NCBI GenBank assembly: GCA_017469265.1
Contig: JAFUGS010000008.1
Location: 1-64,000 of the forward strand
Source of the DNA: Clostridia bacterium
Lineage (GTDB): Bacteria; Bacillota; Clostridia; Christensenellales; Aristaeellaceae
Length of the DNA: 64,000 nt
Direction: 5' to 3'
Shown here: in pieces, positions 24,148-32,572 of the stretch
Layout of the letters: every line of letters starts with the position of its first letter
How positions within the stretch are numbered: position 1 is the first letter of the stretch
Notes under the pieces: model-generated
Database searches by the model: none
What the model saw: only the letters and a program-made list of their open reading frames with translations
Told to the model about the DNA's origin: nothing
Translations under genes and position numbers: made by a program

Positions 24148-26079
24148 TCAGGGCTTTGCCTGACTCATTAAGGCATACCAGCCTTTCATTTTCATCAGCA
24201 AATCCGCGTTGGTAGGCGCTTTTTCCATCATGGACAGCAATTGCGGAATGGCCACAGTGGAGGTTGTGGAACCCAGCATCTGGCGCATCAGGGAAAGCCC
24301 TTCCTTCTGCTGATCATTCAGAAGAATGTCGGTATTCTTGGTGAAGCTGCGCTGCAGGTTTACCGCTGGCGTAATCCCTGATCTCGCGACGGCCTGATCA
24401 AGGACAAGCTCCATATTCGCAGTCCCTTTAAACTCCTCGACAATGGAATCGTCGACCTTGTTTCCTGTAGCGATATCCATAGCTGCGATAACGGTCAGTG
24501 AACCGCCTTCCTTCACAGAGCGGGCCGCGCCAAAGAGCCGTTTCGCCCGCAGAAGGGAAGCGGGATTGACCATGCCGGGCACACTCCGCCCCTGCTGAAC
24601 CGCCGCGGTGGTGTAGATCTTTGCGAGCCTGGTCAGGCTGTCAGCGAGGATCACCACATCCTTTTTCTGCTCCACCAGGCGCATGGCCCGCTCCATAACC
24701 ATCTCCGCCAGACGAAGGTGTGTTTCCGGTGCCTGGTCAAAGGTGGAGGCCAGGACAGGGCAGGGGACAGATTCCCGGAAAGCGGTGACATCCTCCGGGG
24801 TCATATCAATGAGCAGCGTAAGCACGGTTGCGTCCGGATAATTACCGGTAATAACGCGCGCGTAATCCCGCAACAGCTCCCGCTTGCCGGTTTCCGGTGG
24901 ACAGAGCAGCAGCGCGCGCTGACCAAAGCCGAGTGGCGCAATCAGGTCGATCATTCGAAGTGAAGGAAGCCCCTCCGCGGTTTCCAGGGAGATTTTCCGG
25001 GTGGGATATACCGGCGTCAGCTCATCAAAGAAAGGACGAGCGCTTGCTTCATCTTCCGGCAAACCGTTAACCGTATCAATATACAACAGGGCAGCGTATT
25101 TATCGCCTTCCCGCTGCGGACGAATTTTCCCCTGTATCAGATCGCCCGTACGCAGGGAAAAGCGGCGGATCTGTGCCATGGATACATAAATATCCCTGGA
25201 GGAGGGGAGAAAATGGGTAGAGCGCAGAAATCCGTATCCATCCGGATGCAGCTCCAGGATCCCGCTGGCTTCCTCAAAATCACCAGCCGCGAGAAGCTCC
25301 TCCAGGGTAGGCGCGCTGGAAGCGCCATCCGTAAAAGAAGGATTGCTTTCCTGCAGCGCTGGCGGAGCAGCAATTGAAGCTGAAGCGGCAGGCTCTGCAG
25401 CAGGGGCCGTGGATGGGGTGGCAGCCCGTGGACCGAAGGATCCGCTGCCTGGAAATCCTACCCGACGATTCGGCAGGGGAGAAGCTGCTGGCCGGGGTGC
25501 CGCTTCCGGTGTTGGCGCGGCAGCCGGTTCACGCTCGGAGACCTGGGTGGCAGACGCGGCCGGGCCGAAGCGCGGACCAAAGGAATGCGTCCGTAAGGGT
25601 GCAGGACGGGATTCTCCGCCAAGCGGACGTCCTGAAGGAGAAGTGTTCTGCCAGGCGGGGCGACTGCTGCCGGATGAATTCCAGGTGTGGGAAGCCTGAT
25701 GCGGTGAATCAGGACTGTGCCAGGCTGCCTGAAAACGCGGCTCTGAGGGAGCCTCCCGAACTGGCGTGGCGGAATCTGACTGTGCAGAGAAACCCTGTTT
25801 TTCCTCAGGCTGGGTTTCCGTCATGTTGTCAGACTGCTTTGGTGCCGCCTCCAGCGCGGAGGGGAGGTCCGCTTCGGGAATACTTTCCGCGGGAATCGCT
25901 GCCTCCGCAGCCGCATCCAGGAAGGACTGCTGAACAGGCTCCATCTTAATGCCCATGGCGGCGGCAATCTTTTCGATCATGCCGGTTTTATCAATTCCGG
26001 CCCCAAGAACAATATGGTTATCCCGGGCGGCTTTACGAAGCTGAATCACCGTCATGGACTGCAGTTCAGATAAGGTCAT
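24148..26079 (-). CDS. rho: transcription termination factor Rho, divergent ATPase site
   Basis: A 643-residue Rho homologue. Residues 1-45 are the Rho N-domain (SMTVIQLRKAARDNHI). A Pro/Ala/Ser-rich, probably disordered insertion runs from about 47 to 260. The RNA-binding cold-shock domain (LELHPDGYGFLRS, DIYVSMAQIRRFSLRTGD) is normal. The RecA-like ATPase core looks degenerate. The P-loop reads PPETGKRE, so the usual GKT/S is G398-K399-R400. The DERPEE segment is D425-M-T-P-E-D. The region of the arginine finger reads ARSGITPAV, with glycine (G568) where Rho has R. The Walker B aspartate (D480 in LADSLTRLAK) is kept. ATP-driven translocation may be altered or lost. The start has GAGGAGGAG upstream. 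A paralogue of a canonical Rho is possible. Confidence 0.88.
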   Translation of the reverse strand: MTLSELQSMTVIQLRKAARDNHIVLGAGIDKTGMIEKIAAAMGIKMEPVQQSFLDAAAEAAIPAESIPEADLPSALEAAPKQSDNMTETQPEEKQGFSAQSDSATPVREAPSEPRFQAAWHSPDSPHQASHTWNSSGSSRPAWQNTSPSGRPLGGESRPAPLRTHSFGPRFGPAASATQVSEREPAAAPTPEAAPRPAASPLPNRRVGFPGSGSFGPRAATPSTAPAAEPAASASIAAPPALQESNPSFTDGASSAPTLEELLAAGDFEEASGILELHPDGYGFLRSTHFLPSSRDIYVSMAQIRRFSLRTGDLIQGKIRPQREGDKYAALLYIDTVNGLPEDEASARPFFDELTPVYPTRKISLETAEGLPSLRMIDLIAPLGFGQRALLLCPPETGKRELLRDYARVITGNYPDATVLTLLIDMTPEDVTAFRESVPCPVLASTFDQAPETHLRLAEMVMERAMRLVEQKKDVVILADSLTRLAKIYTTAAVQQGRSVPGMVNPASLLRAKRLFGAARSVKEGGSLTVIAAMDIATGNKVDDSIVEEFKGTANMELVLDQAVARSGITPAVNLQRSFTKNTDILLNDQQKEGLSLMRQMLGSTTSTVAIPQLLSMMEKAPTNADLLMKMKGWYALMSQAKP

Positions 26080-26091
26080 GGGTTCTCCTCC

Positions 26092-27114
26092 TCAAACTTG
26101 AGTAATACGGGGAACGGTTGCAAACACCAGATCCCTGATCACAGCCTGTTCCACAGAATGGGCCAGGTTGGAAAAAGCGGGGGACGTTACCGGCAGGAAA
26201 CCGGCCTGCCTGAGCAGATCGTACACAGCGGCCGTTTTCAGCGTAAGGGAGTTAAAGCTCAGCGCCAGCGCGCCGCAAGGGAGAAGCGCCTCCCGCCAGG
26301 CGGGGAGCGCGCGAGAGAGCAGGCACTCAAAGGACTCAGGCTTTTGCCCTGCCTGCGGCGCGTGCTGTACGCCATAAGGCAAATCCGCGACAAGAACGTG
26401 CGCGGGATGCTTTCGCATCAGGGAACCGGCCAGCGAAGTATCTCCTTCGTAAAGGGCAAGCGATCGGGTTTCCCCTGTCCGGAACTGCTCTTTGGACAGC
26501 GCGAAGCGAAAAAACCTGACAGGGACAGGCCGGGACCGAACGGTTTCACTGCGCTGATCCAGAACATGCTTCACTCGGTGAAGGCGAAGAAAACGACTGA
26601 AATAATCGGCGGCTTCCTTCAGATCCCGTCCATCCAGATCAAGCCCCACTGCGTTCATACCGGCCAGAAGGCCACAGAAAAGCCCTGTGCCACGACCGCA
26701 GAGCGGATCCAGCAGGGTCAGCGAAGCCTGACGCGCAAAGGGCGTGAGGCTTACAGCGGTATTCAGCATCATTTGGGTGAACGTTGCGTTTGTTTTCCCC
26801 TTATATTTCAGCACTTCCGGCAAGGCCGTAAAAATAGCGTCAGGGGGATCAACCGCCAGCGGAAACAGCATACTGCCCCGCTTTTCCGCCATGAAAACGA
26901 CACAGGAATGCCCTCTGAGCCAGGCCAGTTCCTCCGGAGCAAGCGGCCTGCATTCGAAGGTGAGGAAAGAAGCGGAGCCAAGCGTTTCTGCCTGAATCTC
27001 AGCTGTGATTGAAAGGCTGCGAAGCATAGCAAACAGCTCACAAACGCTGAGCCGCAGTATCGCTTCCCTGTAATGAATGTTGGGATGCCTCCATAGTTGA
27101 AAGGAATAAACCAT
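26092..27114 (-). CDS. Trm11/UPF0020-like RNA methyltransferase (predicted)
   Basis: A 340-residue protein with a class I SAM-dependent methyltransferase domain. The SAM-binding motif is LLDPLCGRGTGLFCGLLAGM, the acidic ribose-binding residue is in VGLDLDGRDLKEA, and the catalytic-type motif is ADLPYG, as in the N2-guanine RNA methyltransferases of the Trm11/TrmG10 type. The N-terminal 110 residues are an uncharacterised, possibly RNA-binding domain and do not show a clear THUMP. The start at 27114 (MVYSFQ) is preferred because AGAGG precedes it; the ATG at 27129 would be almost leaderless given the promoter at 27144. It lies 12 bases upstream of the rho-like gene and is likely cotranscribed. 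The target RNA is unknown. Confidence 0.75.
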   Translation of the reverse strand: MVYSFQLWRHPNIHYREAILRLSVCELFAMLRSLSITAEIQAETLGSASFLTFECRPLAPEELAWLRGHSCVVFMAEKRGSMLFPLAVDPPDAIFTALPEVLKYKGKTNATFTQMMLNTAVSLTPFARQASLTLLDPLCGRGTGLFCGLLAGMNAVGLDLDGRDLKEAADYFSRFLRLHRVKHVLDQRSETVRSRPVPVRFFRFALSKEQFRTGETRSLALYEGDTSLAGSLMRKHPAHVLVADLPYGVQHAPQAGQKPESFECLLSRALPAWREALLPCGALALSFNSLTLKTAAVYDLLRQAGFLPVTSPAFSNLAHSVEQAVIRDLVFATVPRITQV

Positions 27115-27143
27115 CACTGCCTCTTTCATCAAAATCTTTATAA

Positions 27144-27172
27144 ATTATAGCATAAACAAGGCCTGTTTTCAA
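27144..27172 (-). promoter_or_regulatory. promoter of the methyltransferase-rho operon
   Basis: On the minus strand TTGAAA (27167-27172) and the perfect TATAAT (27144-27149) have a 17-base spacer. Confidence 0.8.
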
Positions 27173-27209
27173 GGGGAGTCTTTCGCAGGAAATGGATAGG
27201 CGTGAACAA

Positions 27210-27239
27210 CAAAAAAGAACCCTCCTCAGAAGAGGAGGG
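27210..27239 (-). terminator. terminator of rpsU
   Basis: On the minus strand the 8-bp stem CCCTCCTC/GAGGAGGG (27232-27239 with 27220-27227) is followed by TTCTTTTTTG. Confidence 0.88.
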
Positions 27240-27245
27240 AAAGGA

Positions 27246-27419
27246 TCACCATTTGCGCTTCCGGGCAGCTTCAGCCTTCTTCTTGCGTTTCACGCTGGGC
27301 TTCTCGTAATGCTCGCGCTTACGAACCTCCTGGAGAACGCCGCTGCGGGCACACTGCCGCTTAAACCGTTTGAGCGCACTTTCCAGGGACTCATTTTCAC
27401 GGATTCGAACCTCAGACAC
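27246..27419 (-). CDS. rpsU: 30S ribosomal protein S21
   Basis: A 57-residue, strongly basic protein that is short but clear. It reads [20 protein letters not shown], then [20 protein letters not shown], and ends in [17 protein letters not shown]. All match S21, which sits on the small subunit near the anti-Shine-Dalgarno region. The start is the GTG at 27419, with GAGGAGGG six bases upstream; the stop is at 27246-27248. It is monocistronic, with its own promoter (27494-27522), a leader hairpin and a strong terminator. Confidence 0.97.
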   Translation of the reverse strand: MSEVRIRENESLESALKRFKRQCARSGVLQEVRKREHYEKPSVKRKKKAEAARKRKW

Positions 27420-27458
27420 TTTTATCCCTCCTCTCGCTCAACGAAGCGACTTTCTGGC

Positions 27459-27482
27459 TTTGCCGGACCGGAATCCGGCAAA
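27459..27482 (-). promoter_or_regulatory. hairpin in the rpsU 5' leader
   Basis: A 9-bp perfect stem TTTGCCGGA/TCCGGCAAA (27459-27467 with 27474-27482), with a second small CGCT/AGCG hairpin nearer the start codon. It may be a ribosomal-protein-type control structure; no known family was recognised. Confidence 0.45.
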
Positions 27483-27493
27483 ACTGTATCGCT

Positions 27494-27522
27494 ATTATAT
27501 TCTAATTCGGGTGCCGCGTCAA
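27494..27522 (-). promoter_or_regulatory. promoter of rpsU
   Basis: On the minus strand TTGACG (27517-27522) and TATAAT (27494-27499) are 17 bases apart. Confidence 0.8.
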
Positions 27523-27666
27523 TGTTTTTTTCAAAATTCATCGTATGCGCCGGGGAAAGAGAGACCGTACAGCACTGCAAACAAAGCCATGGAACGCTTC
27601 CGGCGAGCGGTTTCAGGAGATCATCAGAGAAAAGGGAAATGGTGAGAAGCGGCATATGTGTTGATT

Positions 27667-28008
27667 TCAGGCCATTTGCTCCGACAGCTGACGGCCACCC
27701 AGAATATGAAAATGAAGATGCTGCACCGATTGACAGGCGTCCGGACCACAATTGGAGATGACCCGATAGCCGTTTTCAAGCTTTTCCTGGGCAGCGATTC
27801 TGGATACAGCTCGGAGACAGGCGGCCAGCTCCGTGTCACTTGCGTCCGAAACGGCGTTCAAGGACGCGAGGTGTTTTTTCGGAATAACAAGAATATGGAT
27901 CGGCGCCTGGGGCTGAATATCCCGAAAGGCGTATACATATTCGTCTTCATAGACCTTGGTGGAGGGAATTTCTCCCGCGATGATTTTGCAGAAAAGACAG
28001 TCTTTCAT
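27667..28008 (-). CDS. HIT-family nucleotide-binding protein (HinT-like)
   Basis: A 113-residue histidine-triad protein, a probable purine nucleoside phosphoramidate or dinucleotide hydrolase. The N-terminal CLFCKIIAGEIPSTKVYEDE and the triad motif SVQHLHFHILGGRQ (H-x-H-x-H) are typical of HinT. The start at 28008 (MKDCLFCK) has GAAGGA upstream; a longer frame start at 28053 would overlap the previous gene. It lies 4 bases after the mtaB stop and is the last gene of that operon. Confidence 0.93.
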   Translation of the reverse strand: MKDCLFCKIIAGEIPSTKVYEDEYVYAFRDIQPQAPIHILVIPKKHLASLNAVSDASDTELAACLRAVSRIAAQEKLENGYRVISNCGPDACQSVQHLHFHILGGRQLSEQMA

Positions 28009-28012
28009 GGGT

Positions 28013-29326
28013 TTATCCTTCTTTCTGTGATATGATCTCGGCCGACATCCCACGAGGGGTCAAGCCGGTGAGTCTGACAGGAATCGGCTGTCCTGGCTGG
28101 CAGACAGCCTGCGGAGGCAGGGTTACACGAATGTATTCCGGTGTATATCCTTCCCAGCATCCCTGAATTGCTTCCTCCGGAAGTACAGAGGATGCTTCAC
28201 CGATCCAGGTCTGCTGATAGGCTCTGGAAAGCTTCTCACCCAGCGCGATCAGTTCTCTGGCCCGCGCTTCCTTCTCCGCGGACGAAAGCTGGCCGGGCAT
28301 TTTCGCGGCAGGCGTTCCTTCCCGTGGAGAGAAGGGGAAGACGTGAATGCGGGCATATCCCATCCGGCGGATAAACGCTTTCGTTTCTGCGTATTCTTCC
28401 TCGGTTTCACCGGGAAAGCCTGTGAGAACATCCGTCGTAAAGGCAGCATGGGGATAAACATCACGCAGCCTTTCCGCCGCAGCCATATACTGCGCCGTAT
28501 TGTAGCGGCGCCGCATGCGCGCCAGCACGGTGTCGCTCCCCGACTGAAGAGCCAGGTGAAACTGGGGACAGACCTTGGGCATTTCCCTCAGGGCCTGACA
28601 AAAGGCGGGCGTGGCGACCACCGGCTCCAGAGAGCCCAGGCGGATCCGCTGAATGCCGGCCACGCTGTGGACGGCATGAATTGCGTCCAGCAGCGTCCGC
28701 CGGCCGGAAGGATCCTCCCGGCCATAGGAGGCCAGATGAATGCCGGTAAGGACTACCTCCGAATAGCCCGCGTCGCACAGCTGAAGTACTTCATGCCGGA
28801 TATCTTCCGGCCCGCGGGAGCGGATCGGGCCGCGAACCGAGGGGATAATACAGTATGTGCAGTGATTATCACAGCCTTCCTGAATTTTGACCGTAGCTCT
28901 GGTATGATCCGTCATCGAGGTAATGCGAAGCGGTTCAAACGGCATGCCTGAGGTAAGCTGCGAAACCGCGCTGAAGGGCTGTCCATCCCGCAGGAGCCGT
29001 TCCAGCAGCGTGACGATCCGGTTTCGTTCCTGATTGCCAAGGACCAGATCCGCCTGCGCTTCGGCCAGCAGGGCTTCGCCCTGTTTCTGCGCTAAACAGC
29101 CACAGAGGATCAACAGGCTTTCCGGATGCTCCCGCTTGACCCGCCGGGCCAGCTGAAGGGATTTTCGATCCCCTGTGCCAGTGACTGTACAGGTATTGAT
29201 TAAGTAAATATCCGCGGTCTCCTGGAAGGAGACGGTTTCATAACCGGCAGCTTCCAGCAGTTCGCGCATGGCCTGGGTATCGTACTGGTTTACTTTGCAT
29301 CCCAGGGTATGGTATGCGATGGTCAT
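28013..29326 (-). CDS. mtaB: tRNA (N6-threonylcarbamoyladenosine(37)-C2)-methylthiotransferase MtaB
   Basis: A 437-residue radical-SAM methylthiotransferase that converts t6A37 to ms2t6A in tRNA. It has the UPF0004 N-domain with cysteines in HTLGCKVNQYDT, INTCTVTG and LCGCLAQ (auxiliary cluster), the radical-SAM motif EGCDNHCTYCIIPSVRG, and a C-terminal TRAM-like region. GLKVNQYD-type start and length match MtaB rather than MiaB or RimO. It follows rsmE by 6 bases, forming a translation-related operon prmA-rsmE-mtaB-HIT. Confidence 0.95.
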   Translation of the reverse strand: MTIAYHTLGCKVNQYDTQAMRELLEAAGYETVSFQETADIYLINTCTVTGTGDRKSLQLARRVKREHPESLLILCGCLAQKQGEALLAEAQADLVLGNQERNRIVTLLERLLRDGQPFSAVSQLTSGMPFEPLRITSMTDHTRATVKIQEGCDNHCTYCIIPSVRGPIRSRGPEDIRHEVLQLCDAGYSEVVLTGIHLASYGREDPSGRRTLLDAIHAVHSVAGIQRIRLGSLEPVVATPAFCQALREMPKVCPQFHLALQSGSDTVLARMRRRYNTAQYMAAAERLRDVYPHAAFTTDVLTGFPGETEEEYAETKAFIRRMGYARIHVFPFSPREGTPAAKMPGQLSSAEKEARARELIALGEKLSRAYQQTWIGEASSVLPEEAIQGCWEGYTPEYIRVTLPPQAVCQPGQPIPVRLTGLTPRGMSAEIISQKEG

Positions 29327-29332
29327 CCGCTT

Positions 29333-30058
29333 TTACTCCATTTCTCCATACAGGGCCATCAGCACAGCCGCCGAGACCAGCCCGGCGGTTTCCGTTCGCA
29401 GAATACGGGGCCCAAGGGTCAGGGGATGAAAGACGCTCTGAATCAGCTGAATCTCCTTTTCATCAATTCCGCCTTCCGGACCGATCAGGATTCCGATGGA
29501 GGAAATCCGGGGATTTGAAGTCACGAAAGCCTTGAGGCTGAGCGAACGGGCTTCTTCCCAGGGTACAATACAGGCATCCAGCTCAGAAGCCAGGGAGAGC
29601 ATCCGGGAAAGCGAAACGGGGAGGGTGACTTCCGGGATGACGCAGCGGCCAGACTGTTTTCCCGCTTCCCGGGCGATTTTCTGCCAGCGTTCTCTTTTCT
29701 TCTTCTGATCTTTGGGTTCCATATGCGTGACGCAGCGGCTCATTTCCACGGGGATGACGCGGTGAACGCCGATTTCTACGGCCTTCTGCACTATCCAATC
29801 CATCTTATCCGCCTTTGGAAGGCCCTGAAAAAGGGTGATTCGCAAGCAGGGTTCGGTGGAGGGAAGCTTTTCATTGAGAGAGAAACGGACGCAGTCCATA
29901 TCTGTGGAGATGATGGTTCCAAGGTACCGTGATTCGTCCAGAATAATTTCCGCGGCATCTCCGGGCTGCATCCGAAGCACTCGCAGCGCGTGACGTGCGT
30001 CCTCCGCTGTCAGCTGAGCCTGTCCATCCGGAAGGCTAATTCCGTAAAAGCGATGCAT
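29333..30058 (-). CDS. rsmE: 16S rRNA (uracil(1498)-N(3))-methyltransferase RsmE
   Basis: A 241-residue SPOUT-class methyltransferase that modifies U1498 of 16S rRNA. The N-terminal PUA-like part includes DARHALRVLRMQPGD; the C-terminal knot holds ILIGPEGGIDEKEI and LGPRILRTETAGLVSAAVL, both family hallmarks. The start at 30058 (MHRFYG) has GAGGAGG upstream and lies 2 bases after the prmA stop. Confidence 0.95.
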   Translation of the reverse strand: MHRFYGISLPDGQAQLTAEDARHALRVLRMQPGDAAEIILDESRYLGTIISTDMDCVRFSLNEKLPSTEPCLRITLFQGLPKADKMDWIVQKAVEIGVHRVIPVEMSRCVTHMEPKDQKKKRERWQKIAREAGKQSGRCVIPEVTLPVSLSRMLSLASELDACIVPWEEARSLSLKAFVTSNPRISSIGILIGPEGGIDEKEIQLIQSVFHPLTLGPRILRTETAGLVSAAVLMALYGEME

Positions 30059-30060
30059 GA

Positions 30061-30996
30061 TCAGGGCCTCCTCGCGCAGAAAGCGGCCCACTCCGCTGTG
30101 TTTACCGCATCGATGATTTCGTATCCCGCTGTGCACAGCGCCTGGCGAACCTCCTCCTGCCGTTCGAGAATAATGCCGGAACAGATAAAGAGACCGCCGG
30201 GAAGAATCTGTTTCTTCAGGGGCGACGCGAAGGAAAGAATGATATCCGCGATGATGTTTGCGACGCAGAGATCACAGGTTTCCGATGTCCGATCCAGAAG
30301 ATTGCCCTCCATCACTCGGATGTTCGCCGCGTGATTGACCGCGACATTCTGCTTCGCGACACGAACGGCGTCGGGATCAATATCGATGGCCAGCACCTGA
30401 GACGCCCCGAGCATGGATGCGCCGATAGCCAGAATACCGCTGCCCGTACCCACATCAATGACCCTGTCACCGGGACGAAGGTGCTTTTCCAGCAGAGACA
30501 GGCAAAGTACCGTGGTATCATGATATCCGCTGCCGAAAGCCATTCCGGGATCCATCTCGATCACCAGATCTCCGGGAAGGGGAGAATAGGGCTCCCAAGA
30601 GGGCCTGATGATAAAGTGACTGCCGGCCCGAAGCGGGTGATAAAAGCTTTTCCAGTTCTCTCCCCAGTTTTCATCCGGAATGGAGCGAAACTCAACCTGC
30701 AGGGTGCCATACGCGGGATTGTGAAGCTTCAGGGAGCGCAGCGCCTCCTGCAAATGGGAAAGATGATCCGGCCAGTGATCAGCGGGATCAAACCACGCGT
30801 GAACCAGCACGTCCTCCGGCATACTTTCCAACAGCTTGGGATCAATGATTTCCCAGATGCCGTGCGGTTTGGAAGGATCGGGAATATCCGCCCGGTCCTC
30901 GGTCATCGTACCGGTGGATCCGGCGTCCATCAGAAGCAGGGAAACCGCGTCCGCCCCGGCGGTGGTCGTATGTACAATCAGTTCAATCCAGTTCAT
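30061..30996 (-). CDS. prmA: ribosomal protein L11 methyltransferase
   Basis: A 311-residue methyltransferase that trimethylates ribosomal protein L11. The family segment DENWGENWKSFYHPLRAG is followed by MDPGMAFGSGYHDTT and the SAM motif VIDVGTGSGILAIGASMLGA; VANIIADIIL is the active-site NI motif. The canonical substrate-loop reads FGSGYHDTT where most have FGTGxHxTT. AAAGGA precedes the ATG. First gene of the prmA-rsmE-mtaB-HIT group. Confidence 0.95.
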   Translation of the reverse strand: MNWIELIVHTTTAGADAVSLLLMDAGSTGTMTEDRADIPDPSKPHGIWEIIDPKLLESMPEDVLVHAWFDPADHWPDHLSHLQEALRSLKLHNPAYGTLQVEFRSIPDENWGENWKSFYHPLRAGSHFIIRPSWEPYSPLPGDLVIEMDPGMAFGSGYHDTTVLCLSLLEKHLRPGDRVIDVGTGSGILAIGASMLGASQVLAIDIDPDAVRVAKQNVAVNHAANIRVMEGNLLDRTSETCDLCVANIIADIILSFASPLKKQILPGGLFICSGIILERQEEVRQALCTAGYEIIDAVNTAEWAAFCARRP

Positions 30997-31015
30997 TCAT
31001 GCTTCCTTTCTGTGT

Positions 31016-32572
31016 TCAGGGGTGGAAGGTCTCAATTCCCCGCAGCAGTTCAAGCTCCCGTACATCACGGGCGGTGGTGTACATGTAGTGGGTCAGCACA
31101 TTGCCTTTACGCCAGTAGAGACAGAGAAACGGGCAATCATGCGCGAACTGAGCCTGAATCTGCCACAGCACCTGCTGATACCCAGCCTGGGTCGTCTGCT
31201 TTCGAAGATCCTCAAACATTTCCGTGATTTTTTCATTGCGGTAGCGGGTGTAGTTGCCTGTGTTTCCACGCATCAGCATAAACCCGGGATCAGGCACGGT
31301 ATCCATGGAGAAGGCCACCAGCGCAAGGTCATATGAACCGGCCGCCAGCTTTTCCTGCAGATTGGCCATGGTCATGGTATCGATGGTGGTATCGATGCCC
31401 CCGGCCGCCAGCATCTCCGCGATCCGATTCGCCGCCTCCACCCGGACATCGTTTTCCGGTTCTTCATATACATAAAAACGCAGATGCAGCCGGGCCATTT
31501 TCCCTTCGCTGTTCAGCCGGTCCAGCACACCGTCCTCATCCGCGTCTCCCCAGCCGGCGGCAGCAAGCAGACGGCGCGCTTCAACCTGATCCAGCGTAAA
31601 ATAGGAGGATAGAGAATCATTATAGGTCCAGGTGCCCGGGTAGAAGGGAAGATTTGTCGGCGTCACCATGCCAGAATAGACATTGGAGGCTATTTTGGAA
31701 ACATCAACCACGTGCCGTATGGCTTCACGAACCTCCTGAGTAAGCTCAGAGGCCGAATTGTTCATCAGCAGGCATTCCAGCTGATTTGTCCGATAGGAAA
31801 TGGAAAGGGACGAGATTCCGGATTTATACTGTGCGGCGGCGATGGAGCGGGAAAAGACGGCGTCCACCCTGGCATATTCATAGCTCTCCATCACTGCCTT
31901 CTGGGTATCGTGAAAGGAAAACATGATTTCCTGCACCTGCGGCTGTGCTTTCCACCAGCCGGTGTTTGCCTGCAGCCAGGCATAATCTCCGGCTACAAAG
32001 GTGTTGAAGCGGTAAGGACCGGTGCCCGCGGGATTATCCATATCCACCTGATCAGCCGGAACGATCGGGAAGGTCATCGCATAGAGCAGCCCATAGCAGG
32101 GACGTTTCTGGGTTCGGACCTCCACCGTGCTATCATCCTTCGCGGAAATACCGGAAATAAAGAACTTCAGATTTGCGTAAAAACCGGAATCGATCGTGTT
32201 TTCATCGTTCGCGCGATCCAGAATATACTGGGCGGAAGCAACGACATCCCGGGCTGTCAAAGGCTGGCCGTCTGAGAAAGTAACCGCCGGACGAAGGTAG
32301 AAGGTCCATATTTTTCCGTTGCTGGAAACGTCCCAGCTTTGGGCCAGCTGACCCTGCGGCATAAAATCATCATCAATATAGATCAGACTTTCATAAACCA
32401 GATCGTAAACGGAAATCATGTCCCGCTCAATCGGAAGCAAAGGACGTATGGTCAGCGTCTTACTGGACTGAATGCCGACCACCAGACTGTTTTCAACATT
32501 ACTGGCCAAAGCGTGGCAGCAGCACATCATACACGTCAGAACCACTAAAATACAGCGTTTGATAAATCCCAT
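31016..32572 (-). CDS. family 5 (peptide-type) extracellular solute-binding protein, solitary
   Basis: A 518-residue SBP_bac_5 protein. Residues 1-24 are a signal peptide rich in cysteine (LTCMMCCCHALAS) without a clean lipobox. The mature part has the family segments VYDLVYESLIYIDDDFMPQGQLAQSW, TFYLRPAVTFSDGQPLTARDVV and PAGTGPYRFNTFVAGDYAWL. No permease or ATPase gene is nearby, so it is either an orphan receptor or works with a transporter encoded elsewhere. Its start lies inside the end of the preceding coaE-slt gene, overlapping by 74 bases, with AGGAGGG about 12 bases before the ATG. It is followed by prmA after 19 bases. Confidence 0.88.
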   Translation of the reverse strand: MGFIKRCILVVLTCMMCCCHALASNVENSLVVGIQSSKTLTIRPLLPIERDMISVYDLVYESLIYIDDDFMPQGQLAQSWDVSSNGKIWTFYLRPAVTFSDGQPLTARDVVASAQYILDRANDENTIDSGFYANLKFFISGISAKDDSTVEVRTQKRPCYGLLYAMTFPIVPADQVDMDNPAGTGPYRFNTFVAGDYAWLQANTGWWKAQPQVQEIMFSFHDTQKAVMESYEYARVDAVFSRSIAAAQYKSGISSLSISYRTNQLECLLMNNSASELTQEVREAIRHVVDVSKIASNVYSGMVTPTNLPFYPGTWTYNDSLSSYFTLDQVEARRLLAAAGWGDADEDGVLDRLNSEGKMARLHLRFYVYEEPENDVRVEAANRIAEMLAAGGIDTTIDTMTMANLQEKLAAGSYDLALVAFSMDTVPDPGFMLMRGNTGNYTRYRNEKITEMFEDLRKQTTQAGYQQVLWQIQAQFAHDCPFLCLYWRKGNVLTHYMYTTARDVRELELLRGIETFHP

